Shown here: positions 30,919-39,052 of the stretch, piece after piece
Position numbering within the stretch: the first letter of the stretch is position 1
Layout of the letters: the number at the start of each line of letters is the position of its first letter
DNA from: RPQJ01 sp041910015
GTDB taxonomy: Bacteria > Pseudomonadota > Gammaproteobacteria > Steroidobacterales > Steroidobacteraceae
Length of the DNA: 64,000 bases
Direction of reading: 5' to 3'
Assembly (NCBI GenBank): GCA_041910015.1
Contig: JAYRRR010000006.1
Span: 1-64,000 of the forward strand
Position numbers and translations under genes: made by a program
The notes under the pieces: generated by a model
Seen by the model: only the letters and a program-made list of their open reading frames with translations
Databases searched by the model: none
Told to the model about the DNA's origin: nothing

Positions 30919-31893
30919 ATGACCGCAGGCATTCGTGAGTTGACGATCAGTGAGGCCATGAAGGAAGCGCTGGCCGACGAGATGCGCCGCGACGACAACG
31001 TGCTGATGCTCGGCATCAGCATCCGCGCGGGCACGTTCCCGCACACCAAGGGCCTCTACGACGAATTCGGCGCCCGGCGCGTGCTCGATACGCCGCTGTC
31101 GGAAACCGGCTGCTTCGGCGCCGCCTTCGGCGCGGCCCAGGAAGGGCTGCGCCCCGTGCTCGACTTCATGTACGCGGGCTTTTCCTATTACGCCGGCTCC
31201 GAGGTCTTTCTGCAGGCCGGCCAGTATCACTTCCTGCACGGCAGCCAGCACCCGGTGCCCATGACCATGATCGGCACCTGCGGGGCCGGGCGCCGCGTCG
31301 GCAACGAGCACGCCACGCTGCCCTACGGCGCGCTGATCCACCACCCGGGAATCAAGGTCTGCATGCCGTCGACGCCCTACGACGCCAAGGGGCTGCTCAA
31401 GGCGGCGATTCGCGACAACAACCCGGTGTTCTTCCTCTGGCACACGACCATGATGACGGTCAAGGGTCCGGTGCCCGAAGACGACTACGTCGTTCCGCTC
31501 GGCGTCGCCGACGTCAAACGCGAGGGCAGTGACGTGACGGTGCTCGCCAGTGGCCTGCAGGTGCATCGCGCGCTCGAAGCCGCCGAGACGCTCAAGGATG
31601 AAATCAGCGTCGAGGTCGTCGATGCGCGGAGCTTCGAGCCGTTCGACCTGCCCTGCCTGCTGAAGTCCGTCGAAAAGACGACGCGCCTCGTGACCGTCGA
31701 CGAGGACTTCGAGCGTGCCGGGTTCGCTGCCGAGGTGTCCGCGCTGATGATGGAGCACGGTTACGACCTGCTCGACGCGCCGGTCAAGCGCGTCTGCCAT
31801 CCGCCCATCCCCGTCCCCGGCGGTTACATGGACGCCTACACGATGCCGACGACCGAGCGCATCGTGGCTGGCATTCGCGACGTCTGCCGCTGA
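30919..31893 (+). CDS. Dehydrogenase E1 beta subunit (AcoB/BqdM-like)
   Basis: The 324-residue beta chain of the same E1. It begins RELTISEAMKEALADEMRRDDNVLMLG and carries the transketolase pyrimidine-domain pattern (ETGCFGAAFGAAQEGLRPV, PYGALIHHPGIKVCMPSTPYDAKGLLKAAI) and the C-terminal domain VEVVDARSFEPFD. I start at ATG 30919, 14 bases after the alpha-chain stop, because upstream in-frame residues are not family-like. It forms an alpha2beta2 E1 with its neighbour. Confidence 0.92.
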   Translation: MTAGIRELTISEAMKEALADEMRRDDNVLMLGISIRAGTFPHTKGLYDEFGARRVLDTPLSETGCFGAAFGAAQEGLRPVLDFMYAGFSYYAGSEVFLQAGQYHFLHGSQHPVPMTMIGTCGAGRRVGNEHATLPYGALIHHPGIKVCMPSTPYDAKGLLKAAIRDNNPVFFLWHTTMMTVKGPVPEDDYVVPLGVADVKREGSDVTVLASGLQVHRALEAAETLKDEISVEVVDARSFEPFDLPCLLKSVEKTTRLVTVDEDFERAGFAAEVSALMMEHGYDLLDAPVKRVCHPPIPVPGGYMDAYTMPTTERIVAGIRDVCR

Positions 31894-31902
31894 GGGCTCG
31901 CC

Positions 31903-33270
31903 ATGATCCGCGACGTGATATTGCCGCAGCTTGCGATGGGCATGTCGGAGGGGACGATCGTCGAGTGGGCCGTGGCCGAGGGCGCGCACGTCGACAGGGA
32001 CGCGCCGTTCGCTTCGATCGAAACGGAGAAGGTCGTCAACGAGCTTCCCTCGCCATACCGCGGCTTCGTGCATCTCTGCGTCGAGGTCGGCGAGGCTGTG
32101 CCGGTGGAGACAGTGATCGCCCGGATTGCCGAAACGGAAAGCGAATATCGCGAACTCGTCGGCTCTGGCTCGCCGCAGGTTGCCGCGACATCCCGGATCA
32201 CCACCGCCGAACCTTTCGCCGCGGCGACGGCGGCAATGGCCGAAGCGCCTGCGCGCCCTCCAGCCAGCGCTGCGGCCACCGCCGAGCCGGACGCCGCGGC
32301 GTCAGGAATGATCGCCGCAGTTGCTGCGCCGGCTCCGGGCCGCGCGGGCCGCGTGCGCGCCACCGGACTCGCGAGAAGGATCGCCCGCGAACATGGCCTC
32401 GATCTTCGGAGCCTGACAGGCAGCGGGCCGGGCGGGCGGATCGTGCGGCAGGACGTGCTCGCGGCGCTGGAGCGGAAGCAGGCGACAGCGACGGCGACAG
32501 CGCCGGCGCCGGCTGCAGCGCCGACCGCAGGCACCACGGCTGCGCCCGCCATGCGTGAAAAGGCCCGCGTGCCGCTGACGGGCATGCGCAAGACCATTGC
32601 CGATCGCATGATCCGGTCGAAGACGACCGCAGCGCACACGTATGCGTTCTTCGAGGTGGACGTCACCAACCTCGTGCGCGTGCGCAACACGATGCTCGAT
32701 CGCGAAAAGGAACTCGGCGGGCGAATCTCGATGGTCTCCCTGCACGTCAAGGCGTTGTCCATCGCGTGCCAGCAGGTGCCGATCTGCAATTCCACCCTGA
32801 CGAACGACGAAGTCGTCGTCTGGGACAACGTCAACGTCGGCATCGCCGTGGCGACGCCCGGCAGGACCGAGTATGAGTCGGGTCTCCACGTGCCCGTCAT
32901 CCGCAACGTCGAGCGTCAGGGTGTCGTGGAGATCGACCGGCGGGTGCGCGATCTGACGGAGCGAGCGCGCAACGGGCGACTTTCGTCGGCCGAGATGACC
33001 GACGGCACGATCACGCTTTCGAGCACGGCGGGTTTCATGCCGGGCCAATGGTCCGTGTCGACGCCGCTGATCAACCAGCCGCAGGTCGTCAACTTCCAGC
33101 CGGGATCGCCGATCCAGAAACCCGTGGTCGTCGATGGTGAGATCGTGGTGCGCACGATGCTGCCCTGCGGGCTCAGCTACGATCACCGCGCGATGGATGG
33201 CGAGCCGGTTGGCCGCTTCATCCGCAAGCTGTCGGACCTGCTCGCCCATCCGGAGCTGATGCTGTTGTAG
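31903..33270 (+). CDS. Dihydrolipoamide acyltransferase E2 (AcoC/BqdS-like)
   Basis: A 455-residue E2. The lipoyl domain has the lipoylated Lys43 in IETEKVV. A Pro/Ala linker follows, then a peripheral-subunit-binding domain (VRATGLARRIAREHGLDL, GSGPGGRIVRQDVL). A second Ala-rich linker leads into the catalytic domain, ending in SYDHRAMDG with His428 and Asp432. It transfers the acyl unit produced by E1 to CoA. The operon has no E3 gene, so lipoamide dehydrogenase must come from elsewhere in the genome. The gene starts 9 bases after E1beta. After its TAG the frame continues about 15 codons to a second stop, probably chance. Confidence 0.93.
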   Translation: MIRDVILPQLAMGMSEGTIVEWAVAEGAHVDRDAPFASIETEKVVNELPSPYRGFVHLCVEVGEAVPVETVIARIAETESEYRELVGSGSPQVAATSRITTAEPFAAATAAMAEAPARPPASAAATAEPDAAASGMIAAVAAPAPGRAGRVRATGLARRIAREHGLDLRSLTGSGPGGRIVRQDVLAALERKQATATATAPAPAAAPTAGTTAAPAMREKARVPLTGMRKTIADRMIRSKTTAAHTYAFFEVDVTNLVRVRNTMLDREKELGGRISMVSLHVKALSIACQQVPICNSTLTNDEVVVWDNVNVGIAVATPGRTEYESGLHVPVIRNVERQGVVEIDRRVRDLTERARNGRLSSAEMTDGTITLSSTAGFMPGQWSVSTPLINQPQVVNFQPGSPIQKPVVVDGEIVVRTMLPCGLSYDHRAMDGEPVGRFIRKLSDLLAHPELMLL

Positions 33271-33335
33271 GAGCTGCCCGAGGCGCGCTTCGCCGAGGAG
33301 CTGGAGCGGCTCTGAGCGTCCGGCACGAGGCCTGC

Positions 33336-34761
33336 TCAAATCAGACCGGCCCGCTGGGCCGTGCGCGCCGCCGGAATCATCCACCGGCGGATGTTGCGGT
33401 GCTGCCGCCCCGGGTCGTCCACTGCGCGCGGACGCGTGAGCGGGAAGGGCAGCCGGTCGGGACGATCGGCTGCCAGTGCCTCCGCGAGCAGCTTGCCCAT
33501 CAAAGGCGCCATGACGTTGCCCCAGGCGTTGAAGTGCATCAGCCCGTACAGACCCGGGCGCAGTTCGTAGGCACCCGGGAACTCGACGTCGCGAAGTGCC
33601 ACACGACCCGTCCAGTAGGTCTCGAGCTCGACCGGGACGTCACGCGGCCGGCCAAGTACGCTGCAGCCACGCGAGCTGGGTTGCGAAGTGCCAGGCCGCG
33701 TCCTGCGGTTTCGCGATGGCCGGTATCGAGGACAGCACCAGCCGCCCGTGGCGATCCTTGACCAGCGGATTGAGGTCGATCGGGTACTGCGCGAGCGTCG
33801 CACCGCCCGGCATGACCTGCAACCGCAGTGGTGTCGCCAGCGGTCGCGTCGTCAGCGCATAGGCAGTGAGCGGATAGAAGCAGCGCGCGAACTCGGGGAC
33901 GATCGCCGTGGGGCAGGCGTTGGTGCAGAACACTGCGCGATCCACCCGGACGCTGCCACGCGCGGTCGTGACGCACCAGCGCCGGCCAGTGCCTTCGATG
34001 CCCAGCGCCTCGCTGTCGCCGTGTACGGCCGCGTCCAGAGGCGCCGCCGCGGTCGCCATGCCGTTCGTGAACAGATAGGGATTGATGCGACCGCCGTCCT
34101 CGAGCATCACGCCGTGGTCGTATCGCGTGCTGCCGGACAGGGCGTGAACCTCATCGCCGTGCAACACGCGTGTGTTCTGGATGCCGAGCCGCGTCAGGTA
34201 CTCGAACGCCCACATGAACTTCTCGACGTCATCGGCATCCTTCATGACGTTCAGGTAGCCCGAGCGGACGGCATCGCAATCGATCCGCAGCCTCTGGCTG
34301 AGGTCGAACGGAATCGTGTGGTGTTCGCGGAACGCCTCGAGGAATGCCTTGCCACGACCGGGAAACGTCCCTGGCCCGCCGATGTCGCGCAGCAGCGGCA
34401 GGACGTGGCCCGCGTTGCGACCCGACGCACCCCATCCCGGCTGACGCCCCTCGAGGATGGCGACCTGCACACCGCGCTCGGCCAGGTGCAGCGCGAGCGA
34501 GCTGCCGGCCAGGCCCGCGCCAACGACGACCACATCGACGTCGATGTCGCCGGCGAGTGCGGGAAAGGGCGGCTACGGGCCCGCCGGCCGTGTCCAGCCG
34601 CTGCGCTCGACGGGCACGAGGCCGAGGTCGTACAACTCGAACTCGCTCCGCGCATGCCTGTCGCGTTCGGTCAGTGGTTCATCGCGGCCACAACCGGCGG
34701 GTGCGGCGCCGAGGCCGAGTGCCAGTGCGGAGCGCAGGACGTCGCGCCGGTTCATCGTCAT
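33336..34761 (-). pseudogene. Exported FAD-dependent oxidoreductase (DAO family), nonsense plus frameshift
   Basis: The minus strand encodes a DAO-type flavoprotein in pieces. ATG 34761 starts a Tat/lipoprotein-like leader (MNRRDVLRSALALGLGAAPAGCG) running to GWTRPAGP, then a TAG stop (34575-34573). The same frame goes on with the FAD-binding VVVVGAGLAGSSLALHLAERG, GRNAGHVLPLL and NPYLFTNGMATAAA. Near 33650 the frame shifts to ELETYWTGRVALRDVEFPGAYELRPGLYGLMHFNAWGN, the family C-terminus. One nonsense and one frameshift lesion are visible; the rest is well preserved, so the damage is recent. It lies 2 bases downstream of the EamA gene. Confidence 0.75.
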
Positions 34762-34763
34762 GC

Positions 34764-35198
34764 TCAGTGCTCTAACGTCAATACGGCCAGACCGGAGATC
34801 ATGAGCCCGATCCCGCTCCAGTCACGGACCGAGGGCCGTTCGCCCAGGAATGCAACGGCGAGCACGACGACCCACACGACGCTCGACTTGTCCATGAGCG
34901 CCACCTTGGCAAGGTCTCCGAGCTGGAGCGCCTTGAAATAGCAAAGCCAGGAGGCACCGGTCGCCAGGGCCGAAAGTGTCAGCAACAACAGCGTCCGGCC
35001 GGGCAGGTCCAGGGGATTGGACCACTTGCCGGTGATCAGGACCAGGGGCACGACGAGCGCGGCAACCACGAGGGTCCTGATGGCCATGGCCAGCTCGGAA
35101 TCCACGTCCTGCACGCCCATCTTGGCTAACACGGCGGTGAGCGCGGCAGAACACGCCGACGCCAGGGCCCACGTTATCCAGCCTGCCGAGGAGACCAT
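34764..35198 (-). CDS. Single-domain EamA/DMT-family membrane transporter
   Basis: A 144-residue protein with four to five hydrophobic helices, one EamA unit (half the usual ten-helix DMT protein). It begins MVSSAGWITWALASACSAALTAVLAKMG and ends DWSGIGLMISGLAVLTL, with the conserved VALMDKSSVVWVVVLAVAFLGERP stretch. Such half-size members occur as dimers. ATG 35198 was chosen because the preceding residues are charged and not family-like. It is divergent from the glycyl-radical enzyme gene. The substrate is unknown; a small metabolite exporter is likely. Confidence 0.82.
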   Translation of the reverse strand: MVSSAGWITWALASACSAALTAVLAKMGVQDVDSELAMAIRTLVVAALVVPLVLITGKWSNPLDLPGRTLLLLTLSALATGASWLCYFKALQLGDLAKVALMDKSSVVWVVVLAVAFLGERPSVRDWSGIGLMISGLAVLTLEH

Positions 35199-35273
35199 GT
35201 CACTCGCTCCGACGTTCCGGCGAAGGCGGCAGTTTGTGGCATCCGGACGGAGACGGCACATTACCAAAAGAGA

Positions 35274-35279
35274 ATTATA
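35274..35279 (-). promoter_or_regulatory. Candidate -10 box in the divergent EamA / glycyl-radical-enzyme region
   Basis: A perfect TATAAT reads on the minus strand 76 bases upstream of the EamA gene, inside an AT-rich island (CCAAAAGAGAATTATACG). The -35 region is poor. The same island could also serve the plus-strand glycyl-radical enzyme gene at 35366, for which no better promoter is seen. Confidence 0.35.
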
Positions 35280-35365
35280 CGCAACGCAAGGTGTATCCAA
35301 TGTCCTGCCAACGGCTCACCCTGCCGGCCACACCGCCATGCCGGCGCGACCGGGGGAGACACAGG

Positions 35366-37903
35366 ATGAATGCCATCAGCTCGCAGATCGCCGACGACCT
35401 GGGCAGGCCAACCGAACTGGTCGCGCTGTCGGCCCAGGAACGCGCCATCGAACAGGGCAGCCGCGCCCTGCACGGCAACGTGAGCGATCGCGTGCTGCGG
35501 ATGTTCGATGCGATCCGCCAATATGGCAGCCCGCGCGCCGCTCTCGATCGCGCGGTGTTCTTCACCGAGTCGTTCAAGACCACCGAAGGCCAGCCGCTCG
35601 TACTGCGCTGGGCGAAGGCGCTCGTGCACGTCTGCGAGAACCTGCCCGTCACGATCTTCGACGATGAACTGATCGTCGGCCGGCCGAACACCTGGCTCGG
35701 CCGTTATGGCCTCGTGTATGGCGAGCTCGACGGCAGTCTGCTCGAGGCCGCGGCCGAGGCCAGCGTGACGCAGGCCGGGCAGAAGGGCGCGATCGCGATG
35801 ACTGACGAAGACCGTCGCGTCGTCGCGGAGGTGCTGTATCCGCACTGGAACGGCCGCGATTTCGGCACGGCCTTCGTGCGCGCGCTGCCCGAGTCGACGC
35901 GGTTCTACTTCTTCGGCCCGGACCGCGACAACACGGCGAGCGCGACCGGCGTCGGCATGTGCTCGGCGATCTGGCGCCATTCGCAGAACTGGGTGCACGA
36001 CTTCGCCAGGATCCTCAACCTCGGGTGCTTCGGCATCCGGGCCGAAGCCGAGGCCCGCATCGCCGCACTCGAGGATCCGCACGACGTCGCGCTGAAGAAG
36101 CCGTACCTCGAGGCCGTCGTGCTGACCTGCGACGCGATCTCGACCTGGGCGCGCCGCTACTCCGAAAAGGCCGCGCAGATGGCGGTGACCGAGACGCGGC
36201 CCGGGCGCAAGCGCGAGCTCGAGCGCATCGCCGAGGTGTGCGCGCGGGTGCCCGAGCATCCCGCGCGCAGCTTCCACGAAGCGGTGCAGGCGCAGTGGTT
36301 CGCGCAGCTCTTTTCACGGCTCGAGCAGAACATCGGCGGCCAGGTGAGCCAGGGCCGCATGGACCAGTACCTGTACCCGTTCTATCGCCGCGACGTCGAT
36401 GCCGGCACGCTCACGAAGGCGCAGGCCGAGGAACTGCTGCAGTGCGTCTGGCTCAACATGATGCAGAGCACCGAGATCAAGATGTCCCCGACGGCGGCCG
36501 CGAGCATGGAGGGTTTCGCGCACTTCGAGCAGATCACGATCGGCGGACAGACCCCCGACGGCCGCGATGCCACGAACGAGCTCACCTATGTGATGCTCGA
36601 CTCGGCGCGCCCGCTGCAGTCGAGCTATCCCGAACTCGCGGCACGCATCCACTCGGGCACGCCCGACCGGTTCCTGCACGCCGTGGCGGAGGCCATCAAG
36701 GATGGCAAGGGCACGCCAAAGGTGCTCAACGACGAGCAGATCGTGCCGTTCTATCTCGCCAACGGCGCCACCGTCGAGGAAGCGCTCGACTACGCGGGCT
36801 CCGGCTGCATCGAGTCGCGGCTCGTCAACCGCGAGACGCACGTCACCGGCAACAGCGCGATCAATTACGGCTCGGTGATCGAGATGACGCTGCGCGACGG
36901 GCGCATCAAGGTGTGGAAGGACCTGCGGTTCGGCGTCGCGACCGGCGACCCGCGCAGCTTCGCCACGTTCGACGACGTCTGGCGCGCCTTCTGCGCGCAG
37001 CTGGAGAACACGCTGCGCCACATCATGACGCAGCAGTACGTCGCGCTGGATCTGAAGCCGCGTCATTTCGCGGCGCCGTTCGCCTCGATGCTGCACGAGC
37101 TCGCCACGAAGGCGTGCATGGACCTGCACCGGCACGGCGAGTACATCCCGGGCGGCATCGACCTCTCGTGCATCGAGTCGATCGGCAAGGGCACGGCGAT
37201 CGACTCGCTCGCGGCGATCAAGCACCTGGTCTACGACACGAAGAAGCTCGGCTGGGACGAACTGCTCGACGCGATCGAGCGCAACTGGGAAGGCTGTGAG
37301 GCGACCCGTCAGCTCTGCCTCAACGCGCCCAAGTACGGCAACGGCATCGACTGGGTGGAGCAGATCGGCTTCGACATCGAGAAGTTCATTCTCGACTTCC
37401 TGCGCCGCCATCCGAAGCCGCACGGGCAGGCGTTCATGCTCCGCTGCATCCCGGTCACGATCCACGTGCCGATGGGTCGCGTGGTCGCGGCGACGCCGAA
37501 CGGCCGTCCGGCCGGCGAATACCTCTCCGAGGGCATCTCGCCGTCGCACGGCATGGACGTGCAGGGGCCGACGGTGTCGCTGCGCTCGATGGCGCGCGCA
37601 CGCTGCCTCGGTTACAAGGAGAAGGCCGCCGACCTCATCAACATGAAGTTTACGCCGCAGACCGTGGCGGGCGAGGAGGGCACGCGGCGCCTCATGCAGG
37701 TGCTGCGCACCTGGTGCGACCTCAAGCTCTGGCACCTGCAGTTCAACATCCTGAACCGCTCGACGCTGCTCGCCGCGCAACGCGATCCCGAGAAGTACCG
37801 CAACCTCGTCGTGCGCATCGCCGGCTATTCGGCGTACTTCGTCGACCTCACGCCGATGCAGCAGGCCGAGATCATCGCGCGCACCGAGGAGCAGATGTCC
37901 TGA
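35366..37903 (+). CDS. Glycyl-radical enzyme, dehydratase/decarboxylase type, substrate unknown
   Basis: An 845-residue glycyl-radical enzyme. The thiyl cysteine is Cys481 in GSGCIES, with Glu483 two residues on. The radical glycine is Gly820 in RIAGYSAYFVDL near the C-terminus. A single Cys followed by xGlu is the pattern of diol/glycerol dehydratases, CutC, HypD, IslA and arylacetate decarboxylases, and excludes pyruvate formate-lyase, which has two adjacent Cys. I cannot assign the substrate. The ATG at 35366 follows GGGGGAG. The activase gene begins 22 bases downstream. Activity requires anoxia, since the radical is destroyed by oxygen. Confidence 0.9.
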   Translation: MNAISSQIADDLGRPTELVALSAQERAIEQGSRALHGNVSDRVLRMFDAIRQYGSPRAALDRAVFFTESFKTTEGQPLVLRWAKALVHVCENLPVTIFDDELIVGRPNTWLGRYGLVYGELDGSLLEAAAEASVTQAGQKGAIAMTDEDRRVVAEVLYPHWNGRDFGTAFVRALPESTRFYFFGPDRDNTASATGVGMCSAIWRHSQNWVHDFARILNLGCFGIRAEAEARIAALEDPHDVALKKPYLEAVVLTCDAISTWARRYSEKAAQMAVTETRPGRKRELERIAEVCARVPEHPARSFHEAVQAQWFAQLFSRLEQNIGGQVSQGRMDQYLYPFYRRDVDAGTLTKAQAEELLQCVWLNMMQSTEIKMSPTAAASMEGFAHFEQITIGGQTPDGRDATNELTYVMLDSARPLQSSYPELAARIHSGTPDRFLHAVAEAIKDGKGTPKVLNDEQIVPFYLANGATVEEALDYAGSGCIESRLVNRETHVTGNSAINYGSVIEMTLRDGRIKVWKDLRFGVATGDPRSFATFDDVWRAFCAQLENTLRHIMTQQYVALDLKPRHFAAPFASMLHELATKACMDLHRHGEYIPGGIDLSCIESIGKGTAIDSLAAIKHLVYDTKKLGWDELLDAIERNWEGCEATRQLCLNAPKYGNGIDWVEQIGFDIEKFILDFLRRHPKPHGQAFMLRCIPVTIHVPMGRVVAATPNGRPAGEYLSEGISPSHGMDVQGPTVSLRSMARARCLGYKEKAADLINMKFTPQTVAGEEGTRRLMQVLRTWCDLKLWHLQFNILNRSTLLAAQRDPEKYRNLVVRIAGYSAYFVDLTPMQQAEIIARTEEQMS

Positions 37904-37925
37904 CGCGTCCGGGGGGGGGTGATCC

Positions 37926-38966
37926 ATGAACGCGCCCGCTGGGGTCGTCTTCAACATCCAGCGTTTCTCGACGGACGACGGGCCCGGCATCCGCACGACC
38001 GTGTTCCTGAAGGGTTGCCCGCTGCGCTGCAAGGCCTGCAGCAATCCGGAAGGCCTCGCCGCACGGCCGCAACTGCTCTACCGCACGTCGAAGTGCATCG
38101 GCGCGTCGCAGTGCGGCCGCTGCCTGCCGAAGTGCCCGGCACACGCGCTGTCGGTGGGTGAAGACGGCAAAGTGCGCGTCGACTTCGCGAGTTGCACGGA
38201 TTGCGGGTGCTGCGTCGAGGCGTGTCCGTCGCAGGCGCTCGAGATCGTCGGCAGGCAGATGAGCGTCGACCAGGTGCTCGCCGTCGTGGAGGCGGAGCAG
38301 GCGTTCCATTCCCGCTCGGGCGGCGGCATCACGCTCTCCGGCGGCGAAGTCCTGCGGCAGTCGAAGTTCGCGGCGGCGCTGCTCGAGGAAGCGCGCAGGC
38401 GCGGCATGACGACCGCGATCGAAACCTCCGGCATGGGCCGCTGGCAGGCGCTCGCGCGGCTGCTGCCCCACTGTGACAGCGTCCACTACGACATCAAGTG
38501 CCTCGACCGCGAGCGGCATCGGCGGTTCACGGGCCTGCCGAACGACCTGATCCTGCGCAACCTCCGCAGGCTCTGCGAGGTCTTTCCGCACGACCGCATC
38601 GTCGTGCGCACGCCGTTCATCCCCGGGGTCAACGGCACGGTCGAGGACGTGCGCGCGATCGGCGGGTTCCTGCGCTCCATCGGTGACGACCTGCACTACG
38701 AGTTGCTCCCGTACCATCGCTACGGCGAGGCCAAGTACGGTTTCCTGGGCATGACCCCGCCGATGACTTCCGTCGTGCCCGGCGCGGAAGCGGCGGCGAT
38801 TCATGCGGAACTCGCGCGTTACCGTGTCCGCGAGCGCGCCACGGTGCCGTTGTCGCCGCGACAGGGGCGGCCGCTGCTCGAGCGGATAGGGGTCAGGGTC
38901 GACCCGGAGGGGTCTGATCCCACCCGACCCCACCCGCGCAGAGGGGGCGCTCCCGCTGCAACCTGA
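37926..38966 (+). CDS. Glycyl-radical enzyme activating enzyme (radical SAM)
   Basis: Generates the glycyl radical on its partner using SAM. The 346-residue protein has the CX3CX2C motif GCPLRCKAC (Cys31, 35, 38) for the SAM-binding cluster. An inserted ferredoxin-like domain follows, with two Cys groups (CGRCLPKCP, CTDCGCCVEACP) for two more [4Fe-4S] clusters, as in activases of dehydratase-type enzymes. GGGITLSGGEVLRQ is the family GGE motif. Residues after about 325 (DPEGSDPTRPHPRRGG) are low-complexity and come from a GGGGTCTGA-type repeat. Its ATG is 22 bases after the partner gene. Confidence 0.93.
   Translation: MNAPAGVVFNIQRFSTDDGPGIRTTVFLKGCPLRCKACSNPEGLAARPQLLYRTSKCIGASQCGRCLPKCPAHALSVGEDGKVRVDFASCTDCGCCVEACPSQALEIVGRQMSVDQVLAVVEAEQAFHSRSGGGITLSGGEVLRQSKFAAALLEEARRRGMTTAIETSGMGRWQALARLLPHCDSVHYDIKCLDRERHRRFTGLPNDLILRNLRRLCEVFPHDRIVVRTPFIPGVNGTVEDVRAIGGFLRSIGDDLHYELLPYHRYGEAKYGFLGMTPPMTSVVPGAEAAAIHAELARYRVRERATVPLSPRQGRPLLERIGVRVDPEGSDPTRPHPRRGGAPAAT
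38888..38935. repeat. Degenerate copy of the GGGGTCTGACCCC-type repeat
   Basis: GGGGTCAGGGTCGACCC followed by GGGGTCTGATCCCACCCGACCCC lies at the 3' end of the activase gene. Thirteen of 14 bases of GGGGTCTGATCCCA match the end of the element at 61994. It supplies the last codons of the gene. Confidence 0.5.
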
Positions 38967-39052
38967 GGCACACTGGCTGCAACCGCGGGCGCATTGGTCC
39001 CGCGACGTCACGCGAATACTGCGACCTCACGTACACGACAGGAGTCCGCAAC

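Noticed and set aside
33271..33315. Short in-frame continuation after the E2 stop
   Set aside because: Only about 15 codons to a second stop; the E2 domain already ends normally.
35366..37903. Pyruvate formate-lyase
   Set aside because: PFL has two adjacent active-site cysteines; this protein has a single Cys followed by Ile-Glu, the dehydratase/decarboxylase pattern.
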